In this document: in pieces, positions 7,638 to 13,580 of the stretch
How positions within the stretch are numbered: position 1 is the stretch's first letter
How the letters are laid out: the number at the start of each line of letters is the position of its first letter
Notes under the pieces: model-generated
Database searches by the model: none
The model's input: only the letters and a program-made list of their open reading frames with translations
What the model was told of the DNA's origin: nothing
DNA from: Bacillota bacterium
GTDB lineage: Bacteria; Bacillota; Clostridia; Oscillospirales; Ruminococcaceae
DNA: 18,407 nt
Assembly: GCA_029550985.1 (NCBI GenBank)
Contig: JAKPGH010000039.1
Location: forward strand, 1-18,407
Reading direction: 5' to 3'
Translations under genes and position numbers: made by a program

Positions 7638-8753
7638 ATGCAGATGAATTTTGGTATGGATAACGAGTCGGAGAAGGTAGTATCCATAAAGGTAGTGGGT
7701 GTGGGCGGCGGCGGCGGCAACGCGGTCAACCGGATGATTGAATCCGGCATGGATGGTGTTGAGTTTATTTCCATCAACACCGACAGCCAGGCCCTGAATA
7801 ACTCTAAGGCTACCTACAAGCTGCATATTGGCGGCAAATTGACCAAGGGGAAAGGAGCCGGCGGCATTCCGGAAAAGGGGCAAAAGGCAGCGGAAGAAAG
7901 CCGGGACGAAATTGCGGCAGCCTTAAAAGACGCCGACATGGTGTTTATCACCGCGGGTATGGGCGGCGGTACCGGAACCGGAGCCGCTCCCATTGTGGCG
8001 GAAATCGCCCACGAAATGGGTATTCTCACCGTAGGCATCGTCACCAAGCCCTTTGCCTTTGAAGGCAGGCGCAGAATGGAACAGGCCGAAGCCGGCGTGG
8101 CCGCCCTGAAAGAAAGTGTAGACGCTCTGCTGGTTATCCCCAACGAGCGCCTGAAGATGATTTCCGACACAAAGATTACCCTGAAAAACGCCTTTTCCGC
8201 CGCCGACGACGTTCTGCGCCAGGGTGTGCAGAGTATTTCGGATCTAATTAACGTTCCCGGTATCGTCAACCTGGACTTTGCCGACGTCACTTCCATCATG
8301 AAAAACGCCGGTTATGCCCACATGGGCGTGGGTCGGGCGTCCGGCAAGGACAAGGCTCAGGTGGCCGCCACACAGGCCATCTCCTCTCCCCTGCTGGAAA
8401 CCTCCATCAAAGGTGCCAGAGGCATCATCATCAACATCACCGCTTCGGAAGACGTGGATTTGGACGATGTCGATTTTGCAGCATCCATGGTCCACTCTCA
8501 GGCTCACCCCGACGTCAACCTCATCTGGGGTGCCGCTTTGGATCCCAAGCTGCAGGATGAGATGATTGTCACCGTCATCGCCACCGGCTTTGACACGCCG
8601 GAGACCGCCTCTTCCAGCAGCAGCGGTGCTTCCGCCAGCTCCGCTGCGGTGGCCATTCCTGCGAAAAAAGCAGAGCCACAGACCTTTGAGGACGATGACG
8701 ACGACAGCGGCTTCTACGACATCATGGAGCTGTTCAACAAGAAAAACCGCTAA
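7638..8753 (+). CDS. ftsZ: FtsZ, tubulin-like division GTPase
   Basis: A 371-residue GTPase that polymerises into the cytokinetic Z ring. GTP-binding elements are VGVGGGGGNAVNRM at 20-33, INTDSQAL at 46-53, the tubulin signature GGGTGTG at 109-115, and the T7 catalytic loop NLDFADV at 211-217. A Ser/Ala-rich linker runs from about 322 to 347, followed by an acidic stretch and the terminal peptide DIMELFNKKNR. That tail differs from the widespread IPxFLR-type peptide which binds FtsA and SepF. The ATG at 7638 has GGGAGG at 7625-7630 at 7-nt spacing; an in-frame TTG at 7611 is possible but would add nine residues not typical of FtsZ. ftsA, usually just upstream, is absent. Confidence 0.97.
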   Translation: MQMNFGMDNESEKVVSIKVVGVGGGGGNAVNRMIESGMDGVEFISINTDSQALNNSKATYKLHIGGKLTKGKGAGGIPEKGQKAAEESRDEIAAALKDADMVFITAGMGGGTGTGAAPIVAEIAHEMGILTVGIVTKPFAFEGRRRMEQAEAGVAALKESVDALLVIPNERLKMISDTKITLKNAFSAADDVLRQGVQSISDLINVPGIVNLDFADVTSIMKNAGYAHMGVGRASGKDKAQVAATQAISSPLLETSIKGARGIIINITASEDVDLDDVDFAASMVHSQAHPDVNLIWGAALDPKLQDEMIVTVIATGFDTPETASSSSSGASASSAAVAIPAKKAEPQTFEDDDDDSGFYDIMELFNKKNR

Positions 8754-8769
8754 ATCATGCCATATTTTC

Positions 8770-8803
8770 GCGCCGGGTAGACATATCCGGCGCTTTTCTT
8801 TTT
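8770..8803 (+). terminator. Rho-independent terminator after ftsZ
   Basis: GCGCCGG (8770-8776) pairs with CCGGCGC (8787-8793) around a 10-nt loop and is followed directly by TTTTCTTTTT and more T-rich sequence. It lies 17 nt after the ftsZ stop and closes the dcw transcription unit. Confidence 0.92.
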
Positions 8804-8821
8804 AATTTTTTCTTTTTAGAT

Positions 8822-8848
8822 TAAAGTTTCCTGAAACCCCACCGATAT
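8822..8848 (+). promoter_or_regulatory. Sigma-28 (SigD/FliA) promoter of flagellin
   Basis: TAAAGTTT at 8822-8829, an 11-nt spacer, and ACCGATAT at 8841-8848 match the flagellar sigma-28 consensus (TAAAGTTT-N11-GCCGATA plus A/T) at all but one position. Known sigma-28 promoters drive late flagellar genes after hook completion. Transcription would begin about 8855. Confidence 0.9.
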
Positions 8849-8854
8849 AGTTTA

Positions 8855-9036
8855 TGTAGGCGTAAAACAGCATTTACGTCTTGGCGCACCGAGTGTGGGA
8901 ACGCGGCATACTCCGGCGCCGAACCCCAACATTTGATTGCGCAACGCCAACAAAGGATTTGAAAGCGGCGCGCAAGTACCACCCCCGTTTTACCCGGACG
9001 GGGGGACTCAAACCCAAATTACAAGGAGGAACAAAA
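8855..9036 (+). promoter_or_regulatory. Structured flagellin leader with CsrA-like sites
   Basis: About 180 nt separate the sigma-28 promoter from the flagellin ATG. Four hairpins can be drawn: GGCGTAAA with TTTACGTC (8859-8880); GGCGC plus GAGTGTG with CATACTC plus GCGCC (8883-8920), whose loop shows GGA at 8898-8900; TTGCGC plus GCC with GGC plus GCGCAA (8937-8975), whose loop holds ACAAAGGATTT with GGA at 8955-8957; and CCCCCGT with ACGGGGG (8982-9004). The ribosome site lies in TTACAAGGAGGA (9019-9030), which itself matches the CsrA motif ACARGGA. In Bacillus subtilis CsrA binds two such sites in the hag leader, one over the ribosome site. Control by CsrA here is inferred. Confidence 0.6.
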
Positions 9037-10254
9037 ATGGTTATCCAACACAACATTTCCGCTCTGAACTCTCACCGTCAGCTGGGCCTGAACAACAGCG
9101 CCACCAGCAAGAACCTGGAGAAACTGGCTTCCGGTTACAAAATCAACCGCGCCGGCGACGACGCTGCCGGTCTGGCTATCTCCGAGAAAATGCGCGGCCA
9201 GATCCGCGGACTTGCCATGGCCGAGCAGAACGCCAACAACGGCATCTCCCTGATTCAGACCGCTGAAGGCGGCCTCAACGAGACCCACGCCACTCTGCAG
9301 AGAATGCGCGAGCTGGCTGTTCAGTCCGCCAACGGCACCTACAAGGACGAAGTAGACCGCGAAAACCTGGACAAAGAAGTACAGGCCCTTAAAGGCGAAA
9401 TCACCCGCATCTCCGAATCCACCCACTACAACGGCATTAAGTTGCTGGATGGATCCCTGGGCTCCGGTAAATTCGCTTCCGCTACTTGGGTAGAGGGACT
9501 GGCCCTTGGCACCAAGAACCAAATAAACAAAATCACCGGCGAGTCTCTGAATAAAGAAGGTACCTTCACCGCTGCGGCTGCAGCCGGTGGGGAAGCCACT
9601 ACCCATATCAATGTTACCTTTACCGATAGCGATGGCAACGCAACCGTTACCAAGCTTGCTCTGGCCGATATTGTTGATACCACTGGTTATGGCACCAAAG
9701 GTTCCAAAACTACCATTGACCTGACCAAGGTTGGTCTGGGCAAGGTAGAAATTGTAGCTACCGCCGCTGACGCAGAAGGTGATATCACCGTTGCTAACTT
9801 GGCCACTTTCATTGCCGCTGCTGGTGCTGTTGCCGAAGGCACTTCCTCCAACGCAGGTGAGCTGATCTTCCAGATCGGTGCCAACGGCGGCGCTGACCAG
9901 AGAGTATCCCTCTCCGTTGCCAACATGAGCGCTCAGGGTATCGGTGTGGACAGAGTTACCATCGCCACCCAGCAGGACGCCAATGACGCCATCGCCGTCA
10001 TCGACAACGCTATCAACATCGTTTCCGGCACTCGCGCCGACCTCGGTGCTCTGCAGAACCGCCTGGAGCACACCCTGAACAACCTGGGCGTGACCAAGGA
10101 GAACCTGACCGCCGCCGAGTCCACCATCCGCGACGTCGACATGGCCAAAGAGATGATGGAATTCACCAAGAACTCCATCCTGGTTCAGGCTTCCCAGGCT
10201 ATGCTGGCTCAGGCCAATCAGCTGCCTCAGGGCGTTCTGTCCCTGCTCCGGTAA
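9037..10254 (+). CDS. hag: Flagellin, major flagellar filament subunit
   Basis: A 405-residue secreted filament protein, exported unfolded through the flagellar type III apparatus. The conserved N-terminal D0/D1 region spans about residues 1-140 (MVIQHNISALNSHRQL, SGYKINRAGDDAAGLAISE, QRMRELAVQSANGT), a variable central domain covers about 141-290, and the C-terminal D1/D0 region runs from about 300 to the end (QNRLEHTLNNL, AESTIRDVDMAKEM, LPQGVLSLLR). AAGGAGGA at 9023-9030 precedes the ATG at 9037; the frame is open further upstream but lacks family sequence there. Its own sigma-28 promoter and leader show that it is a late-class flagellar gene. No other flagellar gene of certain identity is in the window. 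Confidence 0.97.
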   Translation: MVIQHNISALNSHRQLGLNNSATSKNLEKLASGYKINRAGDDAAGLAISEKMRGQIRGLAMAEQNANNGISLIQTAEGGLNETHATLQRMRELAVQSANGTYKDEVDRENLDKEVQALKGEITRISESTHYNGIKLLDGSLGSGKFASATWVEGLALGTKNQINKITGESLNKEGTFTAAAAAGGEATTHINVTFTDSDGNATVTKLALADIVDTTGYGTKGSKTTIDLTKVGLGKVEIVATAADAEGDITVANLATFIAAAGAVAEGTSSNAGELIFQIGANGGADQRVSLSVANMSAQGIGVDRVTIATQQDANDAIAVIDNAINIVSGTRADLGALQNRLEHTLNNLGVTKENLTAAESTIRDVDMAKEMMEFTKNSILVQASQAMLAQANQLPQGVLSLLR

Positions 10255-10276
10255 GCGAATACTTACCCGTTTCCTA

Positions 10277-10349
10277 GCGCTTTGGGAGCTGCTGCATAAG
10301 CAGCTCCGGCGCAAATTATCCAGCTCCGGTTTCCGCCTTAGGGGCGGAA
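10277..10349 (+). other. Two hairpins after flagellin
   Basis: The first is a 9-bp perfect stem, GGAGCTGCT (10285-10293) with AGCAGCTCC (10299-10307), loop GCATA, with outer GCGC arms at 10277-10280 and 10309-10312. The second is TTCCGCC (10331-10337) with GGCGGAA (10343-10349). Neither is followed by a good T-run, so they are more likely mRNA 3'-end stabilisers, weak terminators or repeat elements. CAGCTCCGG occurs twice here (10301 and 10321). Confidence 0.55.
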
Positions 10350-10409
10350 CAGGAACAGTCCGCGTAAGATAGAAACGCAGATGTCGGGTAATCATTTGTG
10401 TTTCACATG

Positions 10410-10446
10410 GATAAGCGCTGCCAAAGGGCGGCGCTTATCTTATTTC
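10410..10446 (+). terminator. Likely terminator of the flagellin transcript
   Basis: A long stem, GATAAGCGC (10410-10418) with GCGCTTATC (10431-10439), extends inward through a G-U pair and GCC/GGC to a 4-nt loop, then TTATTT follows. The T-run is short and broken, so some read-through into the small gene at 10470 is plausible. It ends only about 8 nt before that gene's ribosome site. Confidence 0.6.
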
Positions 10447-10469
10447 CTGAGATAAAGGAGGGCCGGCGT

Positions 10470-10718
10470 ATGGTATTGGATATCAACGATGAGCTCAGTC
10501 ACATTCGCGCAAGGCGTCTGGCCGAAATACAGGAGCAAATCCGCGCGGTAGACCGGCAGATGCTCCGGTTGACTGGTCAAAAAGACGCGGCGGAGGCCGC
10601 CCAACAACACCTGGCGGAGATGGAGGCCATCCTGCTGCGAATGTCCATGCTGGCAAGGGAAGCCGCTGCCCAAGCACCCCGCCGTCCCGGCCTTTTGGAA
10701 GAATTTGAGGACTCGTAA
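10470..10718 (+). CDS. Small helical/coiled-coil protein, unknown
   Basis: An 82-residue protein not recognised as a named family. AAAGGAGG at 10454-10461 stands 8 nt before the ATG, a strong ribosome site. The sequence is Ala, Glu, Gln and Arg rich and predicted almost wholly helical with heptad-like hydrophobic spacing (IRARRLAEIQEQIRAVDRQ at about 12-30, then AAEAAQQHLAEMEAILLRM at 40-58), followed by a Pro/Arg turn and the acidic end LLEEFEDS. Size and helical form recall flagellar export chaperones such as FlgN or FliT, and it follows flagellin, but no specific motif proves this. A coding-like stretch continues in another frame past its stop, so the protein may once have been longer. Confidence 0.6.
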   Translation: MVLDINDELSHIRARRLAEIQEQIRAVDRQMLRLTGQKDAAEAAQQHLAEMEAILLRMSMLAREAAAQAPRRPGLLEEFEDS

Positions 10719-10809
10719 GGAGAAGGTTGCCGCTCTTTTGGAGCGGGTGGAAGCAGACGCCCTTGCCCTGGCCGAAGCGACGCTGGGAATGGAGCCGCCG
10801 GAGCCTTAA
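10705..10809 (+). pseudogene. Out-of-frame continuation of the small helical gene
   Basis: In the +1 frame relative to the gene at 10470, an open stretch runs to TAA at 10807-10809 and reads TRKEKVAALLERVEADALAL followed by AEATLGMEPPEP. Its helical, Ala/Leu/Glu-rich character and GC-rich third positions look like the gene before it, whereas the other frames give Trp- and Pro-rich or stop-filled sequence. A single-base insertion near 10708-10711 would join the two into a protein of about 116 residues. A separate short gene starting at the TTG at 10705 is possible but has a weak ribosome site. Sequencing error, a real frameshift and chance remain open. Confidence 0.35.
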
Positions 10810-10826
10810 TAGCTGGAAAACAGAAA

Positions 10827-10861
10827 ACGCCCCCGATGGAATGCCATCAGGGGCGTCTTTT
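10827..10861. terminator. Bidirectional terminator
   Basis: ACGCCCC (10827-10833) pairs with GGGGCGT (10850-10856); after one C-A mismatch GATGG (10835-10839) pairs with CCATC (10844-10848), loop AATG. A-rich sequence precedes it and CTTTTG follows, so it can work in both directions. It sits between the + strand flagellin unit and the end of the minus strand mgtC-family gene. Confidence 0.85.
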
Positions 10862-10919
10862 GCTCGGTATATTGGATTGGTATTTCCCAAGGATTTGGGG
10901 GAGAAGCTATGTATGTAAC

Positions 10920-11603
10920 TTAGTATTCTTCAACCGAAAGGATGCCTTCACGAACACGGAACTGCTCTACCACTTCGGCGTGGGGCAGTTTCTTTTTGAG
11001 GCGAATTTTAAAGAGGGCGGACACGCCTTTTTCCGAACTGATTTGCTGAAAATCGTCGATGCTGATATCCTGGCTCTTACAATATTGCAGGAAATCCGCG
11101 ATTTGGTCGGCGGATTCAAACACCACATGGATGCGCATGTAGCCGGAAAAAGAAACCATGCGATCCTGCAGGTTTTCAAACAGGGAAGTCACGATAATAA
11201 CGGCAATGCAGCAAACAATGGCCGCCAGATAAAACCCGAAGCCTATGGCCAAACCTAATGCCGCTGCCGACCACAAAGTGGCGGCGGTGGTCAACCCTTT
11301 GATTTGATGTCTCCCTGTGACCATGATGGTTCCTGCGCCCAAAAAGCCAATGCCGTTGACCACTTGAGCACCCAGACGAGCCGCGTCGCCCGTTCCGGTG
11401 ACTTCAAATACATATTGACCTGTCATCATAATGAGGGTAGCGCTCAGGCAAACCAGAATATGAGTGCGGAAGCCCGCCGAATGTCCCTTGTAGGTGCGCT
11501 CAAAGCCAACCATTCCTCCCAGGATGATGGCCAGAAGAATGCGCAGCAAAACCGTCTGGGTGGATATGTGCAATAGTGCGTGCTGATCCAGAAATTCAAT
11601 CAC
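10920..11603 (-). CDS. MgtC/SapB family membrane protein
   Basis: A 227-residue membrane protein of the MgtC/SapB family. The N-terminal part has about four to five hydrophobic helices to about residue 143, with family motifs GGMVGFERTYKGHSAGFRTH (29-48), VNGIGFLGAGTIM (82-94) and IKGLTTAATLW (101-111). Residues from about 155 form a soluble ACT-like C-terminal domain. Family members are linked to magnesium limitation and to control of ATP synthase or other membrane enzymes in pathogens; in a clostridium the role is unknown. The start chosen is GTG at 11603, 8 nt after GGAGG; an upstream in-frame TTG at 11618 would place the ribosome site inside the gene. It follows adk by 26 nt and is probably co-transcribed. 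Confidence 0.88.
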   Translation of the reverse strand: MIEFLDQHALLHISTQTVLLRILLAIILGGMVGFERTYKGHSAGFRTHILVCLSATLIMMTGQYVFEVTGTGDAARLGAQVVNGIGFLGAGTIMVTGRHQIKGLTTAATLWSAAALGLAIGFGFYLAAIVCCIAVIIVTSLFENLQDRMVSFSGYMRIHVVFESADQIADFLQYCKSQDISIDDFQQISSEKGVSALFKIRLKKKLPHAEVVEQFRVREGILSVEEY

Positions 11604-11629
11604 AGGGAAAACCTCCAATAACGCTGGAA

Positions 11630-12265
11630 TTATTCACTGGCAACAGCGGCAAGCACCAGCCGGGTGGTGTCCTGCACTTGCTCTTGCCCGATTACCCGAC
11701 GCAATTTACCTTGCGCTTCGTAGTAATCCTTCAAGGGTTCGGTTTGTTCGTGGTAAACACGAAGACGTTCCAAAATGGTTGCCGGTTCGTCATCCTGACG
11801 GCGACTCAAAGGTTTCTTACAATTGTCGCAAAGGTTGGGTTCCTTGGGGGGGCTGTACTTGGTGTGGTAGCTTGCCCCGCATGCGCTGCACACCAAACGG
11901 CCGCTCAGTCGCTCCACAATGGACTGATCGTCCACTTCCAAATCGATGACCCGGTCAATGACGATGCCCATTTCCTCCAATGCCCGCGCCTGCGCAATGG
12001 TGCGAGGGAAACCGTCCAAAATATAGCCGTCCTGGCAATCCGGCTGTTGGAGCCGCTCCTTCAATATATTGATGACAATTTCGTCGGGAACAAGCTGGCC
12101 GGCAGAAACATAGGATTTTACCTTTTCTCCCAGATCGGTTCCTGATTGAATGGCTTTGCGGATGAGATCTCCCGTACTGATAATGGGCAGATGATATTGG
12201 TCTCGAATAGCTGCCCCGTGGGTTCCTTTGCCAGCTCCCGGCGCGCCCAACAAAATTAGCTTCAT
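11630..12265 (-). CDS. adk: Adenylate kinase, zinc-binding LID type
   Basis: A 211-residue cytoplasmic enzyme that interconverts ATP plus AMP with two ADP. The P-loop GAPGAGKGTH is at 7-16, the AMP-binding signature DGFPRTIAQA at 84-93, and the LID has four cysteines (126, 129, 146, 149) of the zinc-binding kind usual in Gram-positive enzymes. RRQDDEP follows at 155-161. His16 replaces the Gln most often seen after GKGT. The start is the ATG at 12265 with AGGAGG at about 7-nt spacing; an upstream in-frame start would add 26 unrelated residues. In most Firmicutes adk lies in the ribosomal protein operon between secY and map; here it stands with an mgtC-family gene and no ribosomal genes. Confidence 0.96.
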   Translation of the reverse strand: MKLILLGAPGAGKGTHGAAIRDQYHLPIISTGDLIRKAIQSGTDLGEKVKSYVSAGQLVPDEIVINILKERLQQPDCQDGYILDGFPRTIAQARALEEMGIVIDRVIDLEVDDQSIVERLSGRLVCSACGASYHTKYSPPKEPNLCDNCKKPLSRRQDDEPATILERLRVYHEQTEPLKDYYEAQGKLRRVIGQEQVQDTTRLVLAAVASE

Positions 12266-12720
12266 GACAAATCCTCCTGTTCGTAATTCCACTTCCGCCC
12301 AAAGCAGAAACGGATAACCCAACGCATGGGCTTTACAAGGCAAGGCTGGTATTCCTGCAAAACCAATCCGTGGCCTTTCGGCACCGATGGCAGAATTTGC
12401 ATTGCCCCATGCGATAGCAAAATTGCTATAAAATTTAAAGGGTTACCTATAGATTATAAAGAAAATAGCTTATAAAAGCAAGTCTCTTGAGTGTCTACAA
12501 AACTGTTTTTTGCCACTCTTCCGAAAAATGGACGCCCCGCCGCCTCTTCTGGTTTTGAAAGTGAACAACCGCTATTATTGCAATTCCAGAAGATGGAAAG
12601 CATCCTTTCTCCGAGGTGAAAAGTCGCTATGGGGAGCCGATATTGCCCCAGTCAAATAATACTATTTGTATATTTCCTAGATGAATTTCCAAACAGTTTG
12701 CTGCAAAGGTATTTTGTCCG
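12266..12720. other. Long AT-richer intergenic region
   Basis: About 455 nt separate adk from the proC terminator. It is richer in A and T than its surroundings. It holds a plausible minus-strand adk promoter (12453-12481), a short dyad ATAGCAA/TTGCTAT at 12414-12429 lying just after the predicted start of transcription, and an 8-bp inverted repeat TCTTCTGG/CCAGAAGA at 12545-12552 and 12586-12593 with a 33-nt gap. No RNA gene or convincing protein gene was recognised. The predicted adk leader would be about 180 nt. Confidence 0.6.
12453..12481 (-). promoter_or_regulatory. Candidate sigma-A promoter for adk
   Basis: On the minus strand TTGCTT (12481-12476), a 17-nt spacer and TATAAT (12458-12453) make a sigma-A type promoter with a perfect -10 and a partial -35. 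Transcription would begin near 12446, about 180 nt before adk. Confidence 0.45.
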
Positions 12721-12757
12721 AAAAAAGCCCCCGATTCATACGCCTGGGAATCGGGGG
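12721..12757 (-). terminator. Rho-independent terminator after proC
   Basis: Read on the minus strand, CCCCCGATTC (12757-12748) pairs with GAATCGGGGG (12737-12728) in a perfect 10-bp stem, followed by GC and six T's (12726-12721). It lies 16 nt past the proC stop and ends the scf-proC transcription unit. Confidence 0.93.
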
Positions 12758-12773
12758 ACGATGAGCTGACCGG

Positions 12774-13580
12774 TTATTTTCCTTGATTGAGTTCCCTGGC
12801 CCGACGGGCGCACAGTTCCATGCCGGCCCGCAGGCTTTCGGCAAATCCATGGGCGTCCATGGCGGCCAAAGCGGCCTCGGTGGTGCCGCCGGGCGTGGCC
12901 ACCTGGGCCACAAGGGCAGCGGGGTCACCGGAACGCAGCATCATTTCGGCGCTGCCAATCAAGGTCTGGCAAAAGAGCCGCAGAGCGGCCCCCTCGTCGA
13001 TGCCGGCGCCGGCGGCCTGTTTGGACACAATATCGGCCATCCTGTAGACAAAAGCGGGGCTGGAGCCGTTGACGGCAATTATTTCCGGCATTTTTTCGTG
13101 GGGAATTTCCTCCACCAAAGCACAGGTGGAGAAAAGCGCCTTGACCTGCTCCAGCTGTTCCACGGTGGTGGGCTCCACCCTGCCCAGGGCAATGGCGCCC
13201 CGGCCCAGTTCCACCGGGGTGTTGGGCATGGCCAAAATGAGATTGCACTCCCCCACCACGCCTTTAATCCGCTGGGCGGTCACTCCCGCCGCCACCGAAA
13301 CCAGGATGGTCCGGGGGGTAAGTCCGTCCTTTACCTGGGGAAGTACATCCCCCATGTTCTGAGGCTTCACCGAAAGAACCACGATGGGGCAAGCCTTCAT
13401 CAATTCCGGGATGGAAGAAAAGGTGGGATGTCCCGCCTTGGCGTAGCGCTCCATGCTGGCCGGATTAACATCGCAAACTCCAATCTGCTCCGGCGCTACT
13501 TTGCCGGAGCCTACCATGCCCCGGATCATGGCGCCGGCGATGTGTCCCGCGCCGATAAAACCAATGGTGCAAGGGGTCAT
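12774..13580 (-). CDS. proC: Pyrroline-5-carboxylate reductase
   Basis: A 268-residue enzyme that reduces pyrroline-5-carboxylate to L-proline with NAD(P)H, the last step of proline synthesis. The N-terminal Rossmann fold shows GFIGAGHIAGAMIRGM at 7-22; SVAAGV (95-100), MPNTP (118-122) and NGSSPAFVY (171-179) follow, and the C-terminal signature VATPGGTTEAAL is at 227-238. The ATG at 13580 overlaps the scfB stop by 4 nt (ATGA), with AGGAGG about 8 nt upstream inside scfB, so translation is coupled. An in-frame upstream start at 13748 would add 56 residues that are only the other frame of scfB. No proA or proB is in view. Its link with a peptide maturase has no obvious biochemical reason. Confidence 0.95.
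   Translation of the reverse strand: MTPCTIGFIGAGHIAGAMIRGMVGSGKVAPEQIGVCDVNPASMERYAKAGHPTFSSIPELMKACPIVVLSVKPQNMGDVLPQVKDGLTPRTILVSVAAGVTAQRIKGVVGECNLILAMPNTPVELGRGAIALGRVEPTTVEQLEQVKALFSTCALVEEIPHEKMPEIIAVNGSSPAFVYRMADIVSKQAAGAGIDEGAALRLFCQTLIGSAEMMLRSGDPAALVAQVATPGGTTEAALAAMDAHGFAESLRAGMELCARRARELNQGK

Noticed and set aside
8881..9036. Upstream extension of the flagellin reading frame
   Set aside because: The frame is open by chance; flagellin begins at the conserved MVIQHN sequence after AAGGAGGA, and the region upstream is the structured leader.
10727..10918. 63-codon frame starting with TTG after the small helical gene
   Set aside because: It is rich in Trp and Pro, reads straight through the bidirectional terminator and is out of frame with the coding-like stretch at 10705-10809.
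12454..12603. A 49-codon minus-strand open frame with GGAG before its ATG in the adk-proC gap
   Set aside because: Composition is not gene-like, the ribosome-site spacing is poor, and its end runs into the predicted adk promoter; no family is recognised.
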